This document shows positions 36,223 to 44,412 of a stretch of 64,000 bases of DNA, one piece after another; the first letter of the stretch is position 1, and every line of letters begins with the position of its first letter. Position numbers and translations under genes: made by a program. Location of the stretch: assembly GCF_000336555.1 (NCBI RefSeq), contig NZ_KB375281.1, forward strand, positions 1 through 64,000, read 5' to 3'. The notes beneath the pieces were generated by a model that was not told the origin of the DNA, searched no databases, and saw only the letters and a program-made list of their open reading frames with translations. Origin of the DNA: Afipia clevelandensis ATCC 49720 (GTDB taxonomy: Bacteria > Pseudomonadota > Alphaproteobacteria > Rhizobiales > Xanthobacteraceae).

Positions 36223-39200
36223 TTACGACTCGGTCTGGGGAATTGGCTGCGCTCCGGCTTTCTTTTCCTTACGGCTGTTGAGCCAATTCTCGAACTTCTG
36301 AACCATGACAAAGAAGGTTGGAACGAAGAGCACCGCCAGGCAGGTCGAGGCAAGCATTCCGCTGAACACAGTGATGCCAATCGACTTGCGCGCGCTGGCG
36401 CCGGCTCCCGTGGCGAAGACCAGTGGCACCACGCCGAGAATGAAGGCGAACGATGTCATCAGGATCGGCCGGAAGCGCGCACGCGCCGCCTCGATCGCCG
36501 ATTCCAGCAGTGGCTTCCTGTCGCGGACATGCAGCTCCAGCGCGACTTCGACAATCAGAATGGCATTCTTTGCGGAAAGTGCGATCAGCAGGATTAATCC
36601 AATCTGGGTGTAGAGATTGTTCTCGATCCGTAAGCCGGTGAGAACGGCCATGGGGCCGAGCAGGGACAACGGCACTGCCAGGATAACGGCAATCGGCGCG
36701 TACCAGCTCTCGTATTGTCCCGCCAGAACGAGATAGACCAGCAGCAGTGCAAGGCCGAACACGTAGTAGATTTGGCTCCCGACCGCCTTCTCCTGATAGG
36801 ACATCGCCGTCCATTCGTATCCCGTCCCCGGCGGCAGCGTTTTGTCCGCGATGCTTTCCATCAGCGCCATCGACTGGCCGGAACTGTATCCCTGCGCCGG
36901 CAGTCCGATGACGGTCGCGGAAGGATAAAGATTGTACAGGCTGATCAGCGAGGGGCCGACTGTCGGCGTGATCGTCGCAATCGTGCCAAGGGGGATCATC
37001 GCGCCCTGCTGGTTGCGCACCGTCAGGTTTTCAATGTCTTTTGTTGTGAGACGAAACTGCGAGTCGGCCTGGGCGTAAACCTGGAATGTGCGCCCGAATT
37101 TGTTGAACTGGTTGACGTAGGAGGCGCCGAGATAGGACGACAGGGTCGAGAACACCTGATCGGTAGTTACATGCAAGGTCTGGGTCTTGATCCGGTCAAC
37201 CTCGATATCGAATTGCGGCACCATCGAACGGAATGGCGAACTCACCCGCTGCAAGGCGCTTTGCGTCTGTGCATTGGCGACAATGGCCTGTGCAACGGCC
37301 TGCAGCTTGCCGAAATCTGAATTTCCGTCGCGCAGCTCGATCTGCATGGCAAAGCCAGCGGCATTGCCGATGCCCTGGATGGGTGGCGGCGGAATAACCA
37401 GAATCCTCGCTTCGGGAATCGTGTCGAGCTTCTTGTTCAAGCCAAACACCAGCGAGCGCAAATCTTCCCCGGGGCCGCGCTTGTCCCAATCTTTCAGGAT
37501 GAGATAGGAGACGCCCGCGCTGGCAAGGCTCGAACTGTTATCGAGCGCCGATATGCCGGCAATGCTGATCACCTGAGCCACCCCCGGCGCCTTGCTGGTC
37601 ATTTCGGTGACCTGATCGAGGACGCGCTGGGTCCGGTCGAGCGAAGCGCCGTCCGGCAACTGGACGGCTGCAAGCAGATATCCCTGATCCTCGATCGGGA
37701 TGAATCCCGTCGGCACGCGCGAGAGCCCGTAGCCGCCGATGCCGATCAGGATCAGCGCGAGGATGACCGAGAAGCCGCTATGCGCCACCATGCGCGAAAT
37801 CAACGCCGTGTAGCGCTTCTCAAGCCGTTCATAAGCGGCGTTGAAGCCACGATAAAACCAGTTGCGTTGTTCGAGGGGAACAGGGCGGCGCAGCCAGAGG
37901 GCACATTGTGTGGGTTTGAGCGTCGCCGCATTGATGGCACTGATCAGGGCCGTCGCGGCGATTACGAGTGCGAACTGCGCATATATTCTGCCGGTCATTC
38001 CCGGCAGAAATGCCGCGGGCAGGAAGACCGATATCAACACCAGCGTTATTCCGATGATCGGTCCGAAGAGTTGGTCCATGGCCTTGATCGCAGCGTCATG
38101 GCCGGACATGCCCTGTTCGATGTTATGCGCTGCGCCTTCGACGACGACGATCGCATCGTCGACCACGATGCCAATCGCCAGCACGATTGCGAACAGCGTC
38201 GACAGATTGATGGTGAATCCGAGCGCGGCCATCGCAGCGAATGCGCCGATAATGGTGACCGGCACCGTTGTCGCGGGGACCAGCATGGCGCGCCAGTCCT
38301 GCAGAAACACAAGAATCACGACAAGAACGAGAAAGCCTGCCTCGATCAGTGTTTTGTAGACTTCATGGATCGAGGCCGAGACGAATTTCGTCGTGTCGAA
38401 AGGAATGTCGAATTTGATATCTTGCGGAAATCCGCGGGCCAGTGCGTCCATTTTCTTCCGGACGGCCTGTTCGACCTCGAGCGCATTGGCGCCCGGGGAC
38501 TGGAATACGCCGATGCCGGTGGCGGGCTTGTTGTTCAGCGAGAATATCTGGCTGTAGGTCTGTGCGCCAAGCTCGACGCGGCCGACATCGCGGACGCGCG
38601 TGACGTCGCCGTTGGTGCCGGTTTTGACAATGATATCGTCGAATTCCTTGGTGTCGTCGAGCCGCCCGTTGATATTGAGCGTGTATTGGAAGGCCTGCCC
38701 GGCGGGGGTGGGCGGCATCCCGACCTGACCTGCGGTGACCTGCTGGCTCTGCTGCTGGATCGCCTGAATCACGTCCTGCGGCATAAGTGACAGCGCCTGC
38801 AGCTTGTTTGGATCGAGCCAGATGCGCATCGAATACTGGCCGGCCCCGAACACCGTCACATTGCCGACGCCGGGAAGCCGCGACAGTTCATCGCGGATGT
38901 TGATGGTCGCGTAGTTGCTGAGATACAGGCTGTCGTAGGTTGAGTTTGGCGATGTCAGGGTCACGAACAGCAGGATCGCCGTGGACTTCTTCTGTACCGT
39001 GACGCCCTGCGTTTGAACCGATTGCGGCAGGGACGACAGTGCGCTGGACACGCGGTTCTGCACCAGTACCTGCGCGAAGTTGAGATCGGTGCCGATCTTG
39101 AACGTCACGGTCAGTGAATAGCTGCCATCGGCGCCGCTATACGACTGCATGTAGAGCATGTCTTCGACGCCGTTGACCTGCTGCTCGATCGGCAGTGCGA

Positions 39201-39384
39201 CGGTGTCGATAACGGTCTTGGCGCTGGCCCCCGGATAACGTGTCGTGACCTGGACGGTCGGCGGAACGACATTCGGATACTGTGCAACGGCAAGACTCAA
39301 CAGGGCGACGCCGCCGATCAAAATCATCAGGATCGCGATGACATTCGACAGAACCGGCCGCTCGATGAAGAATTTCGAGATCAT
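36223..39384 (-). CDS. RND multidrug efflux permease (HAE1 family), system 1
   Basis: A 1053-residue AcrB-like inner-membrane pump with twelve predicted spans and two large periplasmic loops. The N-terminus FFIERPVLSNVIAILMILIGG and PPTVQVTTRYPGASAKTV are typical. Proton-relay Asp pair is present in GIVVDDAIVVVEG; the following residues (AAHNIEQG) depart from the usual NVER. The central segment ends LKPTQCALWLRR. The C-terminus has LIALSAKNAILIVEVA. It exports hydrophobic compounds using the proton gradient, with the adaptor encoded 9 nt upstream. No outer-membrane channel gene is nearby. Confidence 0.93.
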   Translation of the reverse strand: MISKFFIERPVLSNVIAILMILIGGVALLSLAVAQYPNVVPPTVQVTTRYPGASAKTVIDTVALPIEQQVNGVEDMLYMQSYSGADGSYSLTVTFKIGTDLNFAQVLVQNRVSSALSSLPQSVQTQGVTVQKKSTAILLFVTLTSPNSTYDSLYLSNYATINIRDELSRLPGVGNVTVFGAGQYSMRIWLDPNKLQALSLMPQDVIQAIQQQSQQVTAGQVGMPPTPAGQAFQYTLNINGRLDDTKEFDDIIVKTGTNGDVTRVRDVGRVELGAQTYSQIFSLNNKPATGIGVFQSPGANALEVEQAVRKKMDALARGFPQDIKFDIPFDTTKFVSASIHEVYKTLIEAGFLVLVVILVFLQDWRAMLVPATTVPVTIIGAFAAMAALGFTINLSTLFAIVLAIGIVVDDAIVVVEGAAHNIEQGMSGHDAAIKAMDQLFGPIIGITLVLISVFLPAAFLPGMTGRIYAQFALVIAATALISAINAATLKPTQCALWLRRPVPLEQRNWFYRGFNAAYERLEKRYTALISRMVAHSGFSVILALILIGIGGYGLSRVPTGFIPIEDQGYLLAAVQLPDGASLDRTQRVLDQVTEMTSKAPGVAQVISIAGISALDNSSSLASAGVSYLILKDWDKRGPGEDLRSLVFGLNKKLDTIPEARILVIPPPPIQGIGNAAGFAMQIELRDGNSDFGKLQAVAQAIVANAQTQSALQRVSSPFRSMVPQFDIEVDRIKTQTLHVTTDQVFSTLSSYLGASYVNQFNKFGRTFQVYAQADSQFRLTTKDIENLTVRNQQGAMIPLGTIATITPTVGPSLISLYNLYPSATVIGLPAQGYSSGQSMALMESIADKTLPPGTGYEWTAMSYQEKAVGSQIYYVFGLALLLVYLVLAGQYESWYAPIAVILAVPLSLLGPMAVLTGLRIENNLYTQIGLILLIALSAKNAILIVEVALELHVRDRKPLLESAIEAARARFRPILMTSFAFILGVVPLVFATGAGASARKSIGITVFSGMLASTCLAVLFVPTFFVMVQKFENWLNSRKEKKAGAQPIPQTES

Positions 39385-39393
39385 GGCCCTGTC

Positions 39394-40530
39394 CTAGTTC
39401 GCGGATGCGCGGGGTTGTCCGATTGTCTGCAGTTGCGGATCGACCTTTTGACCCGGAATCGCACGCAGCAATCCTGCGATGACGACACGGTCGTCCGGTT
39501 TCAGGCCGCTCTCGATGACACGCAGATCGCCATCGAGAGGACCGGTCACCACCTTGCGTTGTTCGACGATATTCTCGCCATTGACCACGAGGACATATCG
39601 GCCCCCTTGATCGCTGCCCAACGCAGCGTCGGGGACAAGCAGCGCATCCTTCTGCTGATCGAGGGGCACGCGGACCCGGACAAAGTAGCCGGGCAGCAGG
39701 ACGCGGTCGGCATTCGTCAGGACACCGCGAACCGCGAGCGTGCCGGTCGCCTGATTGACAGTGGGGGCAGCGTAGTCGAGCTTGCCCTTGTGGGGATAGC
39801 CGGTTTCGGTCTGAAGTCCGACCTCGATTGGTGTTTCCTTGAGATCCTTGGACGTCAGCCCCTTCTTTGCGGCGGCGGCGCGAATGCGCAGAACGTCCTG
39901 CTCATTGACATTGAAATTGACGTAAATCGGACTGAACTGCACGATGGTTGCAAGCTGGGTCGGCGATGACACGCCGACGAGTTCGCCGACCGAAACCAGA
40001 TGCGCGCTGACGATTCCGTCGAACGGCGCGATGACATTGGTATAGCCGTAATTGACCGCGGCGATCTTGGTATTGACCTGGGCCTGCTGCAAATTGGCTT
40101 GCGCATTGTCCCGTGACGATGTGGACTGATCGAGGGTCGCCTGCGATACGACCTGCCGCGTTACCAGATCCGATTGACGTTTGAAGTCGGCTTCGGCTTG
40201 CTTCACGGTGGATTGGGCGCCGGCCTCCGCAGCTTGCGCCTGCTCCAGCTTCAGCTTGTAGGTTTCAGGTTCGACGGTGAACAGGGTGGTGCCTTGTTTG
40301 ACGAATGCGCCATCCTCGTAATTGATCGACTGCAGCACACCTTGAACGCGGGCAACCAGATCGACTGTCTTGATGGGAGCGGTGTTGCCGGTTGCGGTGA
40401 GATACCGGGTTACGGTGCGTTGCACAGGCATGCCCACATCGACCTTGGCGGGCGGCGGCGGAACAAAAGTATTTTGGTCGCAGGCAGTTAGTGTGAGAAG
40501 GACGAATGCGGCGGATAGCATTCGCGGCAT
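39394..40530 (-). CDS. RND efflux periplasmic adaptor lipoprotein, system 1
   Basis: About 378 residues from ATG 40530. MPRMLSAAFVLLTLTACDQN is a lipoprotein signal with lipobox LTAC. The membrane-fusion-protein body shows the lipoyl half-motif VDLVARVQGVLQSINYEDGAFVKQGTTLFTVEP (read as ARVQGVL, then GAFVKQGTTLF), an alpha-hairpin rich in Ala/Gln, and APFDGIVSAHLVSVGELVG. A longer start at 40596 would put unrelated residues before the signal. It bridges the permease to an outer-membrane channel. Same transcription unit as the permease. Confidence 0.9.
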   Translation of the reverse strand: MPRMLSAAFVLLTLTACDQNTFVPPPPAKVDVGMPVQRTVTRYLTATGNTAPIKTVDLVARVQGVLQSINYEDGAFVKQGTTLFTVEPETYKLKLEQAQAAEAGAQSTVKQAEADFKRQSDLVTRQVVSQATLDQSTSSRDNAQANLQQAQVNTKIAAVNYGYTNVIAPFDGIVSAHLVSVGELVGVSSPTQLATIVQFSPIYVNFNVNEQDVLRIRAAAAKKGLTSKDLKETPIEVGLQTETGYPHKGKLDYAAPTVNQATGTLAVRGVLTNADRVLLPGYFVRVRVPLDQQKDALLVPDAALGSDQGGRYVLVVNGENIVEQRKVVTGPLDGDLRVIESGLKPDDRVVIAGLLRAIPGQKVDPQLQTIGQPRASAN

Positions 40531-40794
40531 CTTGTGTGCCTTGCACCCAAGACCGGGTGCCGGTGAAATTTGCAATATGGGACACGCAGGCTTCATTCAG
40601 ATGCCTCGTCTCAAATTTCAGCGGACACAAAATGATCGTCCGCTCTCCATGAATAGCAACAATAGGCTTGCGGCGGAACTCAAAAGCGAAAATGATGGCC
40701 GCCGAAGATTAATCCAGAATATTTTGATTTCATTTTAATTGCGCGGGCCGGTTCGGCAACGGGAAAGAACAGACCTAAAATAGGGAATTTTTCA

Positions 40795-41571
40795 ATGAGC
40801 GCGTTGAAACGTGTCGTAAGTCACCTGGCTTTCGCGGCGACGATCGCTTGTGTTTTTCCTGCCATCGCACAGCAGCCGACCGACGAGCAGCGCAATGCGA
40901 TCCGCTCGGCTTGCCGCTCTGACTATGAGGCCAACTGCGCAAGCGTGCCGCCTGGCGGCGCGGCCTCGTTGCAATGCTTGCAGAAAAACATGTCGAAGCT
41001 CTCCGGTGCCTGCAAGCAAGCCGTCACTGCTATTGAGCCGGCTGCTTCGCCGCCGAAGGCCGAGACAACAACAACTGCACCTGCAGCACCTGCGCCCGCG
41101 AAGCCCGCCGCTGCGGCGGCTGCGCCCAAGGCTGCGGCGGCAGGCCAGAAACCGACCGATGCGCAGGCCGCTGCCATCCGGAGCGCCTGCCGCTCCGACT
41201 ATCAAAAGAACTGCGCCAGTGTACCGCCCGGCGGCGCGGCTTCCTTGCAATGTTTGCAGAAAAGCATGCCGAAATTGTCATCAGGCTGCCAGAAGGCGGT
41301 GAGCGCAGTCGGCGGCGGAACTGCGGCTCCGGCGGCCGCTACGGCCGCTGCGCCTGCAGCAGACGCACCGGCGGCTGCTCCGTTGGTGTTGCGGCCGATG
41401 CGTCCGCGCGAGGAGATGTTTGTGCTCCGGTCGGCCTGCGGCGCGGATGTGCGCACGTTATGCGGCGGTGTCGCACCCGGAGGCGGACGTATCGTGCAAT
41501 GTCTGGCTGTACGGGCGGCCTCTCTGTCGCCCGCCTGCAAGGATGTGCTTGCCCAGTTCGCCGCGCAGTAG
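40795..41571 (+). CDS. Exported Cys-rich repeat protein, three repeats
   Basis: A 258-residue protein with a signal peptide (ending AIAQQ). It has three copies of a unit with fixed spacing C-x7-C-x12-C-x11-C: ACRSDYEANC with its partners, ACRSDYQKNC and ACGADVRTLC, the first two almost identical. Ala/Pro/Lys-rich linkers separate them. The pattern resembles the cysteine-rich repeat family named after a Golgi protein (PF00839), found in many rhizobiales proteins of unknown role. It is expected in the periplasm with two disulfides per unit. A single-unit relative lies 520 bp downstream. Divergent from the RND adaptor. ATG 40795 follows TAGGGAA. Confidence 0.75.
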   Translation: MSALKRVVSHLAFAATIACVFPAIAQQPTDEQRNAIRSACRSDYEANCASVPPGGAASLQCLQKNMSKLSGACKQAVTAIEPAASPPKAETTTTAPAAPAPAKPAAAAAAPKAAAAGQKPTDAQAAAIRSACRSDYQKNCASVPPGGAASLQCLQKSMPKLSSGCQKAVSAVGGGTAAPAAATAAAPAADAPAAAPLVLRPMRPREEMFVLRSACGADVRTLCGGVAPGGGRIVQCLAVRAASLSPACKDVLAQFAAQ

Positions 41572-41588
41572 AGTGATGCGCCGATTGT

Positions 41589-41945
41589 TTACTCGCCGCG
41601 GAAGGCCAGGATCAACTGGACAAGACGCACGCTCAACGCGACGTAGCAGAAGGTCATAAGGAGCTGATACGGAATGTGCCATTTCAGTTTTGAGAGTTTG
41701 TAAAGTCCGTCGAGAAAATTCAGGGCAAGGAGGAAGATTCCAAAGAGCTCGACGCCGCGCCCGACGAGGCTGTGACGCAAATAGCCGAAAAGAAGGATGG
41801 CCGGATCGGTGCTCGAAACATGGGCGCCGGCGGAGATGATCAAGGTTGCGACGATCATCTTCTCGATGTGACCGAAAAGTTCTTTTGAGAGCTGTTCGAC
41901 GTTTTCCGTATAGAACGACTGCCACTTGCTTCTGATGTCCTGCAT
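41589..41945 (-). CDS. Small membrane protein of unknown function
   Basis: A 118-residue protein with an amphipathic N-terminus (QSFYTENVEQLSKELFGHIEKMIVATLIISAG) and three hydrophobic stretches: MIVATLIISAGAHV, LFGIFLLALNFLDGL and LLMTFCYVALSVRLVQLIL. I do not recognise the family. It is convergent with the Cys-repeat gene 17 nt away. Composition matches its neighbours; GGGG lies about nine bases before the ATG. Confidence 0.6.
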   Translation of the reverse strand: MQDIRSKWQSFYTENVEQLSKELFGHIEKMIVATLIISAGAHVSSTDPAILLFGYLRHSLVGRGVELFGIFLLALNFLDGLYKLSKLKWHIPYQLLMTFCYVALSVRLVQLILAFRGE

Positions 41946-42091
41946 GATGGGCCCCGAAGATCACAATTGGTAAAGAAACGCTACGCTAGGGACTACGCGA
42001 ACGCGGCGCAACGATCTCCGCTCGGATCGGGCATGACCGTGCGGTGCGAATACTCATTGTCTGGCTGATTATTGATGGAAGGAGTTTTGAT

Positions 42092-42313
42092 ATGCGGACG
42101 ATCATCCTACTGGCTGCCTTTCTCTCGCTTTCCGGCTCGGCCGGCGCGCAGGAATTGACTGCCGAACAGCGCAGTGCCTGCATGGGCGACTACGAAAAGT
42201 TCTGTAAGGGGGTCGAGCCGGGCGGCGGCCGGATCATTGCCTGCCTCTCGAAGTCCAGCGACAAGCTCACGCCAAGCTGCAAGAAGGTCCTGGCGGCCGC
42301 CGAGAAGAAATAG
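42092..42313 (+). CDS. Exported Cys-rich protein, single repeat
   Basis: A 73-residue protein: signal peptide MRTIILLAAFLSLSGSAGAQ, then one unit ACMGDYEKFC...C...C with the same C-x7-C-x12-C-x11-C spacing as the three-repeat protein at 40795, closest to its third unit (both have PGGGRI). GGAAGGAG (42077-42084) is a strong ribosome site seven bases before ATG 42092. Probably a paralogue; role unknown. Confidence 0.75.
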   Translation: MRTIILLAAFLSLSGSAGAQELTAEQRSACMGDYEKFCKGVEPGGGRIIACLSKSSDKLTPSCKKVLAAAEKK

Positions 42314-42386
42314 TTCAGGAAAAGACGACTTTGCGTTGGCCGGTCGTCTGCGCGAAGGATCAGCCACAATCATCCGGGAGGTAATC

Positions 42387-42596
42387 ATGCGCTCACTTTT
42401 GTTTGCTGCTGCTGCCTTGATGGCGTTTTCAACCGCCATGACCGTGGGCCCGACCGATGCGAACGCCGTGGTTTGCGCGAAGGGAGTCTATCGTGCTGGC
42501 TGCGCAGGCCCGCGCGGCGCCGCCGTTGTGCGCAAGCCGGCGGTGGTCTGCCGGACGGTATGGGTGAATGGCGTCAAGGTTCGCCGCTGCACCTGA
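42387..42596 (+). CDS. Small exported Cys-containing protein
   Basis: A 69-residue protein with a clear signal peptide (MRSLLFAAAALMAFSTAMTV, cleavage after DANA) and a 42-residue mature part, VVCAKGVYRAGCAGPRGAAV then VRKPAVVCRTVWVNGVKVRRCT (in two pieces), with four Cys and many basic residues. Similar small basic peptides are, as I recall, present in several copies in Bradyrhizobium genomes without known function. GGGAGG (42376-42381) sits five bases before the ATG. Confidence 0.65.
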   Translation: MRSLLFAAAALMAFSTAMTVGPTDANAVVCAKGVYRAGCAGPRGAAVVRKPAVVCRTVWVNGVKVRRCT

Positions 42597-43224
42597 TATA
42601 CCAGCAGACTCGCGATTACGGTCAGGACAGGGCCAGCGTTGAACGCGCTGGCCAGCGACATCGTATGGGCGTGGTGAGTCCATATCCTTTGGCGCGAGCG
42701 GGAACACTTTCTTTAGACGCTGCGTCCAGCAGGGATGCAATGCGCCTTGCGTCCTGCGTCGATCTCGGGAAGTCGCGGCCCTCGCGGGCTGGATGAGCTG
42801 GAAGTGCGTCCACGAGCAGGTGATGGCGTGGCTCGTGGATATATACACAATGTATGACGCGCGCACCGTCACCGAGATTGTGACAGAAAGGCCGGTCAGC
42901 AGCTCTTCCGCGGAAGAGGACCTGATGCGGCGTGAATACCGGATTCTCAATCGCGCCTTTGGTCGGACGGCTGCGCGGACCCAATTGACGCCCGCGGACT
43001 GTTTCCCTGAAATGCACGAAGTGTCTCTGGCATCATCCGACACATAGTCTTCATCTACGCTCATGCATCGGCGCGCGCCTCCCGGCATGGTTTCGGCGGC
43101 GGCAATGGCGCACCTTTGGATAGCTGCAATGCGCTGGCGGCAGCCAGAAATGCGCGCTAACCTGACCGCTCGGCAGGCCCTGCGCTGCGGGTCCAGTTGC
43201 AGTTGAGACGCCGGGGGCTCCACG
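42597..43224. other. Gene-poor interval before the second RND operon
   Basis: 628 bp containing at most one weak short gene (42793-43047). Features seen: GGAAC (42701-42705) and CGTC (42723-42726) 17 nt apart, an imperfect match to the alphaproteobacterial EcfG stress promoter; and a perfect 16-bp palindrome CTCTTCCGCGGAAGAG (42903-42918). The 177 bp before the RND adaptor must hold its promoter, but I see no clear boxes. Confidence 0.4.
42793..43047 (+). CDS. Hypothetical 84-residue protein (doubtful)
   Basis: A frame encoding MSWKCVHEQVMAWLVDIYTM and onward, ending EVSLASSDT. No signal peptide, no membrane span and no recognised motif; composition is plausible for a small cytoplasmic protein (TEIVTERPVSSSSAEEDLMR, then REYRILNRAFG). 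No good ribosome site. It may be a real orphan, a gene remnant or chance. Confidence 0.28.
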   Translation: MSWKCVHEQVMAWLVDIYTMYDARTVTEIVTERPVSSSSAEEDLMRREYRILNRAFGRTAARTQLTPADCFPEMHEVSLASSDT

Positions 43225-44412
43225 ATGAGATCGAAAGCGGGTTTTGGTGATTTTCGGCGGCGCGGGCGAGAACTGTCTCTTGCATGCGGAGTTGGCATCC
43301 TCGCATCTCTTTTGACTGGATGTGAAAAGCCGTCTCAACCGCCTGCCGCCAGCGCCCCTCCCGTTACAGTTGCCAATCCAACCAAACGCACGGTGACGGA
43401 CTGGGATGAGTTCACCGGCCGCTTTGATGCGATCGAGCAGGTTCAGGTGCGGGCGCGGGTGACGGGCTTCGTAACGAGCGTCGAGTTCAAGGACGGCGCT
43501 TTCGTCAAAACCGGCGATCTGCTTTACGTCATTGATCCCCGCCAGTATCAGGCCGTCGCCGAGCAGGCGCGGGGACAACTGGCTGACGCAAAGGCAAAGG
43601 TCGATCTGGCCGAGCGCGAGCTGGCTCGCGCTGAAACGCTGGTGAAGACCTCCGCGGTCTCCGAGAGCGTTGTCGATCAGCGGCGCCAGCAGCTTCAGTC
43701 GGCGCAGGCTTCCGCCATGCAGGCGGAAGGCGCGCTGGAACGGGCTGATCTCGACGTCGAATTCACCAAGGTGAAGGCGCCGATCGACGGGCGTGTCAGC
43801 CGGCATCTCGTCACGGTCGGCAATCTTGTGCAAGGGAGCGAGAGCGGGGCGACGGTGTTGACCAATATTGTGTCGCTCGATCCCATTCACGTCTATTTCG
43901 ACATGGATGAATCCATCTATCTGAAGAACAATCGTCTCTGGTTCGAGGGTAAGCGGCCCAGCTCGCGCGACACGGCGAATCCGGTTCAGATCACCCTGTC
44001 CGGCGAGACAAAGCCGTCTCATGACGGCGCGATGGATTTTCTGGATAACCGGCTCGATGTCGGCACCGGAACGCTCCGGGGGCGGGCTATTGTCAAAAAT
44101 CAGGATCTGTCGATTCTTCCGGGGCAATTCGCGCGTGTCCGGGTGCTCGGCAGCGCGCCTTACGAGGCTCTGCTTCTGCCTGACACGGCGATTGCAACCG
44201 ACCAGTCCCGCAAGATCGTCTTTGTCGTCAAGGCGGACAACACGGTCGAGGCAAGGCCGGTCGTGCTCGGTCCTCTGGACGATGGCCTGAGAGTTATCCG
44301 CGAAGGGCTTAAAGCCGATGACAAGGTGATTGTCGACGGGCTGCAGCGTGCGCGGATCGGCGCAAAGGTGACGCCGCATCCACCGGCAGCGAGTGGCGGT
44401 GCCAAGCCATGA
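43225..44412 (+). CDS. RND efflux periplasmic adaptor lipoprotein, system 2
   Basis: A 395-residue membrane-fusion protein of the MexE/AcrA type. Lipoprotein signal with lipobox in LASLLTGCEKPS. The body has VRARVTGFVTSVEFKDGAFVKTGDLLYVIDP (read as RARVTGFV, then GAFVKTGDLLYVIDP), a long alpha-hairpin (AEQARGQLADAKAKVDLAERELARAETL, in part), VKAPIDGRVSRHLVTVGNLV and the beta-barrel region with FDMDESIYLKN. Overlaps the permease gene by 4 nt. Couples the permease to an unlinked TolC-type channel. Confidence 0.92.
   Translation: MRSKAGFGDFRRRGRELSLACGVGILASLLTGCEKPSQPPAASAPPVTVANPTKRTVTDWDEFTGRFDAIEQVQVRARVTGFVTSVEFKDGAFVKTGDLLYVIDPRQYQAVAEQARGQLADAKAKVDLAERELARAETLVKTSAVSESVVDQRRQQLQSAQASAMQAEGALERADLDVEFTKVKAPIDGRVSRHLVTVGNLVQGSESGATVLTNIVSLDPIHVYFDMDESIYLKNNRLWFEGKRPSSRDTANPVQITLSGETKPSHDGAMDFLDNRLDVGTGTLRGRAIVKNQDLSILPGQFARVRVLGSAPYEALLLPDTAIATDQSRKIVFVVKADNTVEARPVVLGPLDDGLRVIREGLKADDKVIVDGLQRARIGAKVTPHPPAASGGAKP

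Noticed and set aside
42429-43298. 289-codon minus-strand frame in the gene-poor interval
   Set aside because: It overlaps the small exported protein and the RND adaptor start, has no ribosome site and is Arg-rich, as expected of a shadow frame.
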